From the NCBI GenBank assembly GCA_937899305.1, contig CALDJV010000997.1, positions 1 to 6,431 on the forward strand: a DNA stretch of 6,431 nt, in the 5' to 3' direction. Position numbers and translations under genes: made by a program. Below are positions 1 to 6,200 of this stretch, one piece after another (position 1 is the first letter of the stretch; each line of letters starts with the position of its first letter). The DNA comes from an uncultured Cytophagaceae bacterium (GTDB taxonomy: Bacteria > Bacteroidota > Bacteroidia > Cytophagales > Microscillaceae). The notes under the pieces are model-generated. The model saw only the letters and a program-made list of their open reading frames with translations. It searched no databases and had not been told where the DNA came from.

Positions 1-87
1 CTTGTTTTTAGTTTGGCTTTGAGCGTTGGCTTGGTAAGACCACAGCCCTAAGATGAGCAATAAACAGGCAATCGGTTTGAAGTACAT
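1..87 (-). CDS. N-terminus of an exported protein (3' partial, signal peptide only)
   Basis: From the ATG at 87-85 the minus strand encodes 29 codons without a stop to the window edge. They begin MYFKPIACLLLILGLWS and continue to YQANAQSQTKNK. This is a textbook signal peptide: a short positive n-region (K4), a hydrophobic core (IACLLLILGLW), and a signal peptidase I site of the Ala-x-Ala form before Gln (ANA then Q), very common in Bacteroidota. Upstream of the ATG is an A-rich stretch (AAAATTGACAAAAC) without a Shine-Dalgarno sequence, as usual in that phylum. The mature protein is outside the window, so its function is unknown. It follows the toxin gene in the same direction, 195 bases away and past a terminator. 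An immunity role is possible by position only. Confidence 0.7.
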   Translation of the reverse strand, partial: MYFKPIACLLLILGLWSYQANAQSQTKNK

Positions 88-117
88 GTTTTGTCAATTT
101 TGAGAATACTCAAATAA

Positions 118-151
118 ACACCTGACCGGGTTTTCAAAAACGGTCAGGTGT
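118..151. repeat. Perfect 11-bp inverted repeat, possible second terminator or regulatory hairpin
   Basis: The arms 118-128 (ACACCTGACCG) and 141-151 (CGGTCAGGTGT) are exact inverted complements around a 12-base centre. That centre can add TTTT/AAAA pairing if the GG at 129-130 bulges out. On the minus strand the 3' arm is followed by TTATTTGAG, a weak T-tract compared with the neighbouring terminator. It ends 31 bases before the ATG of the downstream gene. It may be a back-up terminator, a leader hairpin, or an operator for that gene; the sequence does not decide between these. Confidence 0.6.
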
Positions 152-163
152 GTTCATTAGATT

Positions 164-197
164 AAAAAAGCGGAGGGCATTACATTGCAATGCCTCC
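164..197 (-). terminator. Rho-independent terminator of the RHS gene
   Basis: On the minus strand the arm 197-189 (GGAGGCATT) pairs with 181-172 (AATGCCCTCC) with one bulged base (175), around a 7-base loop at 188-182. An uninterrupted T6 run follows at 169-164. The GC-rich base and T-tract are the classic form. It begins 85 bases below the TAG stop of the large gene, so it should end that transcript and separate it from the next minus-strand gene. Confidence 0.85.
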
Positions 198-282
198 ACT
201 CACCAAAAGCTACCCTTCGAGTGGTATCAATGGTACTATAACTGCCTGATAACCAATCCACGGAATACTGATTCAAATAGTC

Positions 283-3200
283 CTAATCTTGTTTGTACCT
301 GAGGCCTGCCCCTAAAGATTTCCACCAAAGCCGGAGTGTAGCAGGAGTGCGAGCAATAGGAGGCACTCTGAATCCCATAGATTCCAAAATATCTACATTG
401 CAAGAAACACAACTGTTTCTCCACAAATTGTAATCTCCCAAGTTGCTTCCCAATCTGTTTTTTTGGTGTGCAGCCAAAATGCCCCTATCTACCCTGCTAC
501 GAGCAACATTGCGAGTTACAAGCCCCGCTCTACTGAAGTCAAAATTTTGGAATCTATTGTAGCTGGTAGGTTTACCTGAAGCTTTCGTCAATTCTTCTAG
601 TAATGACATTTCTACCTCTACACTTTGATCAAAAGCTACATTTCCCATTGTAAGCACCGAATGACCTGGATTTGGACTTGAACTTATGGTACGTTTACCC
701 ATTGATCTAATACCAACCAAGGTACCTTCAGATCTAGCACCTTCACGAATAACATTCCTGGAAATCTGAGTACTCACTGGTCCAGTTATTCCACCTAATA
801 CTCCCCCGGTAATGGCTCCCACACCAGCAGCCGATCCTAAGTCCTGAGTGACCTTTTCTCCTTCCAATATATTGGAAGTGACCTGACCTGCAGCTCCCGA
901 GGCTGCACCTGAAACAGCTCCTACCGTTACATTGGCCGCTACCAAAGCAGATCCGCCCACTTCAGAACCTAACGCACTGATGGCTGCGGTTGTGCCTACT
1001 CCCATGGTGGCGGCTCCTACCCCTCCGGCTACAGCTCCTACCAAGGCCGCTTTTCCCACCTTCTTCCAGTTTACCCTTTCGCCAGCTAAAAGTTGACTAC
1101 CAATCGAGAATCCGGCACTGATGGTACCTCCAATGGCTGCTCCGGCCACGATATGCCAAAACTCCCCATCGGGATCAATTCGGTTGATCGGGTCTCCACC
1201 TACATAGGCATAAGCACTGTTTTGCTGACGAGCTGGGTCAGGCTGTAAGAAACGGCCAAACCTGGGATCATAAATTCTGGCCCGGTAGTTATATTGTCGG
1301 GGTGTATAATCATACTCTTGCCCGGTATAAAGGTAGCGAATCGTCCCATTCCTTACCAAAGTAAAATTAGCGGGGCTGGTAGTCAATCTTCCGTAAGCGT
1401 CATAATTATAACGCTCTAGTACGGTACCGCTTTCGTTGGCCACCGCTCGAGTAGACCCTATATGGTCACGTAGCAAATAGTACCAAGTACCCGTATTCAG
1501 GCGAGTAGCGCTTTGAACCACCCGGAAATCGTCAAAATACACATCTACATTTTCGCTGGGTGCGTCATGCGATACATCTACATATACATACCCATCTTGC
1601 TGAGCCACTACCTGCAAGGTCAATTGCTCGTGCGGCTGGTACAAAGTAGCCGTAGTAATCGCGGCCGCATTGGTTACCGAAGCCAGTCCCGCATCGAGCG
1701 GTTGCATTTGGGCATCAAATAAATAATAGTTGAGCGAAGCCTTAGGCGCCTTACCCGATTTTTCGGTGGTTTGGTTCAGCATCGCCCAGAGCGAAGAGGT
1801 AGGGTTGATCACTGAAGTAAAAGCTTTCACTTGTTCGGCTGGATTCAGGCCTCCCCCTGGATTTCCATTCACACCCAAATTACCCAGTACATTCATTTTA
1901 TTGGGTTGCTGGGTGGCCAAATCCAAATACTTGGCATATACCTCGGCTCGAATGGTGTCTCCTGCCTTTACCTCGATCCATTTGCCAGGTCCTTGACTAA
2001 TCCCTTGGCTGGCATTGAGTCGCGCTACTTCGGGGGTAATGTTGGCAGGCAAACGGGTATGGTCAATGGCGGGTAAAGTCGCAATCCGGGTTTGATCAAT
2101 GTGCTCAAATCCTTGCTTGTTGGTTTCCTGAGCGCCAAACTCAGTCTCCATGGTAGCCGTAGAAACCATCGACGCAGTGGCACTTGATCCACCAATACTG
2201 GATTGATTGACCGCAATGATGCCTCGCGGACCATACACATAGGCCAGCATCGTATAATTACCCACCGGATTACTGCTATTTCGCCTGAGCTCTATCAAAG
2301 GATACTCCTGAAGGCCATGGAAATAAAAAGTAAAAGAATTGGTGTTGGTCTTCTTCACCACCCGTTGGTCCTTCGCGCCATAGTATACGTTGAAGCTACC
2401 AAAAAGGTAGTTGATGCTCGTGGTGAGCTCCAGAAATTTGTCGTACTGGAAATTGAAAAGCGAATAGGTTTTGACTCGCCCATTTAAATCATATTGAAAG
2501 TTGGTATTACCAAAAGCCGTGGCCCTGTTGTTGGTAGAATTGTGGTTAATATTGGTAAATTCTGGGCTTGAGGTCATGTTCCCGTTGAGATCATAGCTGT
2601 AGCTGTCGCTTCCTGCCTGAGTCAACTGTCCAAAACCATCGTAGGTATACTCTGTATTAGTATTGGTATTCCCCTGATCCACCGCTATACTGGCAATGTT
2701 TCCATTGAAGTATCCCGAACCACCATTGCGACGAGTAGTGTAATACATTTGCTCTCTAAACAGAATGTCGTCACGGTCTTTGCCGTATTCTATTTTGCTC
2801 AACAATCCTTCCTGATTGGTAAATTCCTTGCGGGTAAAGGCCGTATTGCTAAGCATCTCCCTCACTTCCCCATTGAGGTAGGTATAACTGGCAAATCGGT
2901 CGGCATCACTTCCATCGCCAATCATACTGATGCGCCCCAAGCGATCGTAAGTATAGCTGACTGTATAAGCCGTACCTGTTTCGCTACCCGATGAATTGAG
3001 GGAGATTTGGGTAGGTTGCCCTGCCTGATTGTAGGTATAGTCAAAAGTAATTTCAGGGGTTTGGCTCCCATTGATGATCTCTAAATGGTGCTTGACAATG
3101 TTTCCATCTGCATCATACGTGTAACGTTCTATATTGCGATTCCCTGAGGTGCTGCCCTCCGTATCATAAGTAACAATCCGCACCAAGCGACCAATGGCGT

Positions 3201-6200
3201 AACCTTGGTTGGCGTCGTCATCGTAAGTGTAGGTCCGTTTTACCTTCCGATTCCCGTTAGACGGCCAAGCGGCATTGTCTACATTACTGCCCAAATCGGT
3301 TTGTAAATCATCGGCATCGTTCAAGTTTACGTTGCTTCCGTAGCCATTGTAAATGCCCTCTTCTATGACCCGATTCAGGGCATCGTACTTCCAATACTTA
3401 ATGTAGTTACCACTTTTGCCTTCCTCATCAACCATAAAACGAAGTCGTTGCTGTCGGTCGTAAGCGTACTGTTTGCGTCCTCCATCCACATTGTTTTCCA
3501 TCAACACATTACCCAAAAAATTATAAGCCATGGTACTGGTATAGCCAGCGCTCCCATTGAGGGCTTTGGGTTGGTAGTGTTTGGTGAGGCGCATGTGCTT
3601 GTCATACTCCATTTGTTCTTTGCGACTGGTACCACTGGTGGGCGTAATTTGGCTGGCGAAAGGAGCCCCAGTAGTCGATCCCACATAAGTAGTGTGCTGT
3701 ATTTGGTTGCCCGAGGTGTAGGGTACCTGGCTCACCTGTTTGCGTAGGTCATCGTTGCCAAACCCAAATCCATTGCTGGTATTGTTGGCCTCATAGGTAT
3801 GCCGAATAGCGCCATTGTTGTTGCCAACCGCAAAACTCCCTCCTCCTCCTGAGCGATCATTACGAGTGGTGGGGTCTCCATCGTGCAATTGAGTAGTGGT
3901 AAATGGGGTATTGTAATTGTAACCACCCGAACCAGCAATGTCCCCAGTAGCGGTGAGGGTATTGCCCGAAATAGCCAGATTAGCAAAGTTGTCTTTGAAA
4001 GTCAACCCACCCTGATTGTTGCCCGAGCCTGCGGTAATGTGGGTAGGTCGGGTACTGGCCATGGGGAGATTCAAACTGTTCTCATAGAGATTCTCAGAAA
4101 TCATCATTTTAGAAGCGGTCTCCATCATGATGGTTTGAGTAGGATTGCCCGTGGCATCAAACGTTTGTTTGCCCACTACTGGGTCTATCAAATACATAAA
4201 ATTGTCAAAGCCCGCGCCTGGTTTGGTAGCAAACAGCCGAGGAGCTCCAGTGAGGTTACCACTATACACGTGGTCAAACAAAAAACGTCCATTGGCATAC
4301 ACGGCCAACTTTTTACCTTCGGTCACTACCAACAATAAATTCAAATGACTGGGCAATTGTTGTAGATTCCTGTAATCTCCACTGATCGCCGCATTGTTGT
4401 CGTAAAGTCTGATTTGAGTGGCCTGCACTTCTACTTTGGCCCGGCCTATTTGTAGGCTCATTTTTTCACTGCCTGTCAAGCCATTGGGCATCATTTCTAC
4501 ATACAGGGCGTAGTCGGCCTTATTGATGGTTTGGGTCAGCGTGGCTTGGGCCGAGGTATTGGTGGCCCTCAGACATTGGCGCACCACTTGCGCCCCGCTG
4601 AGGTTAAAACGCCCCTGGGAAAATACCTCGAAACCTTCCCAAAAACTCCCGGTACTTCGGGGCATCACCTGTAATCCGGCATTGGGTTGGTTTTTATCAA
4701 AATATTGGTCTGACGGGTTGCTATCACCAAACATTGCAATGCCTTCGCGGGCATTGTAACCAATGTTGAGTTCGCGTAACTCTTCTTTGGGGCCTACTGT
4801 AGCAATGGGGGCGTTGTCGGAGCCGTAGACTACCCGGTAGGTTTCACCATTGCTCCCCAACGTAGCCCAAGTACGGGTAAAATCATAAGCAAAATTATCA
4901 AAACCAAGGTTTACTATCCCTCCACTGTTCAGGGTCACTCCTGGGTTTACCTCAATGCGCTGTCCCGCTTTCACGGTCAAGGTTTGTCCATTGGCAAGGG
5001 TCATGGCATTGACAGTCACTTCATTATCGTAAACATGATTTCCCGCACTATTGACCGTTCCATTACCTGACCCATTTCTAAAATCTTTGAACACCCAAGC
5101 CGAAAAGGTTGACTTGAGCGGGTGTACCCTAAAATCATCTACCAGACAATTATTACAACTTATTTTAGGGCCTTTGCTACCATTAGGGGGCGTATTGGTA
5201 ATCAAATAAACGTATTGCCATTGGCCTATTTTGTTGGTAGGAATCGTCACCGTACCAATATTCTCGCAACTATTGTTACTACTAAAACACAGCCTGCCCC
5301 CAGTAGAACCTGCACGCAGTTTGATAAAAGCACCTAATACGTAACGTTCTCCTGCTTTGGGGCTAAAACGGGCGTCTTTGTACTTGATCACAATATTGCC
5401 CGTTCCTCCGTAAGAACGTACCCCAGTATGGGCATCATTGGTTTGAAAACTCCCCCCCGATAAATTAAAAATACTGCTGCTGGTATTTTCATAGCGCTCA
5501 AAACCAAGGTAAATGGCTTGGCCATTGATGAGGTTGGCGGGGAGATTGGCATTGTAAAACTGGGCAATGGGTACCTCACCGTTGCGGTCATACAACATAG
5601 AGCTGGTACGCCCATCAGCGTCTTTTTGCCTCACCTCCAAACCAGTAGAGCCTAAACGTTGGGTTACCTCGTTGGTTTTGAGCCAATTGGTGGCCCCTGG
5701 AGTACTTGCAAGATTGACAGGAAAACTACCTGTGGCAATGCTGTTCCGGAGTACGTGTTGTTCTTTGGGAGCCCAGTTGTTATTGCCCCAATTTTGCCAG
5801 CGCTTTATTTGACCCGAGGTAACCGTGTAGGCATTGGAGTTGGTAGAAGGGGCGGTCGCAGTGTACTGTTGGCTCACCGCGGTCAATTGATTGGTTCCCG
5901 ACGCATTCAGGCTTGCATAATCTTGAAAAGCGTAACGTCGCCAAGTCTTGATGTATTCTTGTTTGTTGGCGTTGCCTTTGGTGGGGTTTCGTCGCAAGGT
6001 TTTGGCCTCGATGGGCAAGTGATAGGTAGACTCATACGTATAATCGGTGGCTACCGCATCTGCTCCATCTTGCTCGTACACGGTTTTCGTGAGTATCGGC
6101 ACGTCTTTTCCACCATAGTTGCGCATTTGATAGATGCTTTTGTGTTTGCTTATCCGAGCCGAAGCTGTTTCAGCTACGGTGGCGTTGGTATATTGTTCTA

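Noticed and set aside
236..424. A 62-codon minus-strand frame overlapping the toxin end, considered as an overlapping immunity gene
   Set aside because: It is mostly a frame-shifted reading of the toxin tip. Its peptide has no plausible protein pattern, and no start signal precedes it.
2344..4167. Tandem DNA repeats or a CRISPR-like array suggested by recurring GTAGGTATA-type words
   Set aside because: The words reflect Tyr-Thr-Tyr-Asp codons of YD repeats. Spacing and flanking sequence vary and no repeat unit is conserved.
3883..4338. A 151-codon open frame on the + strand
   Set aside because: It is antisense to the YD-repeat and beta-sandwich region, with no family motif or start signal; it is a shadow frame.
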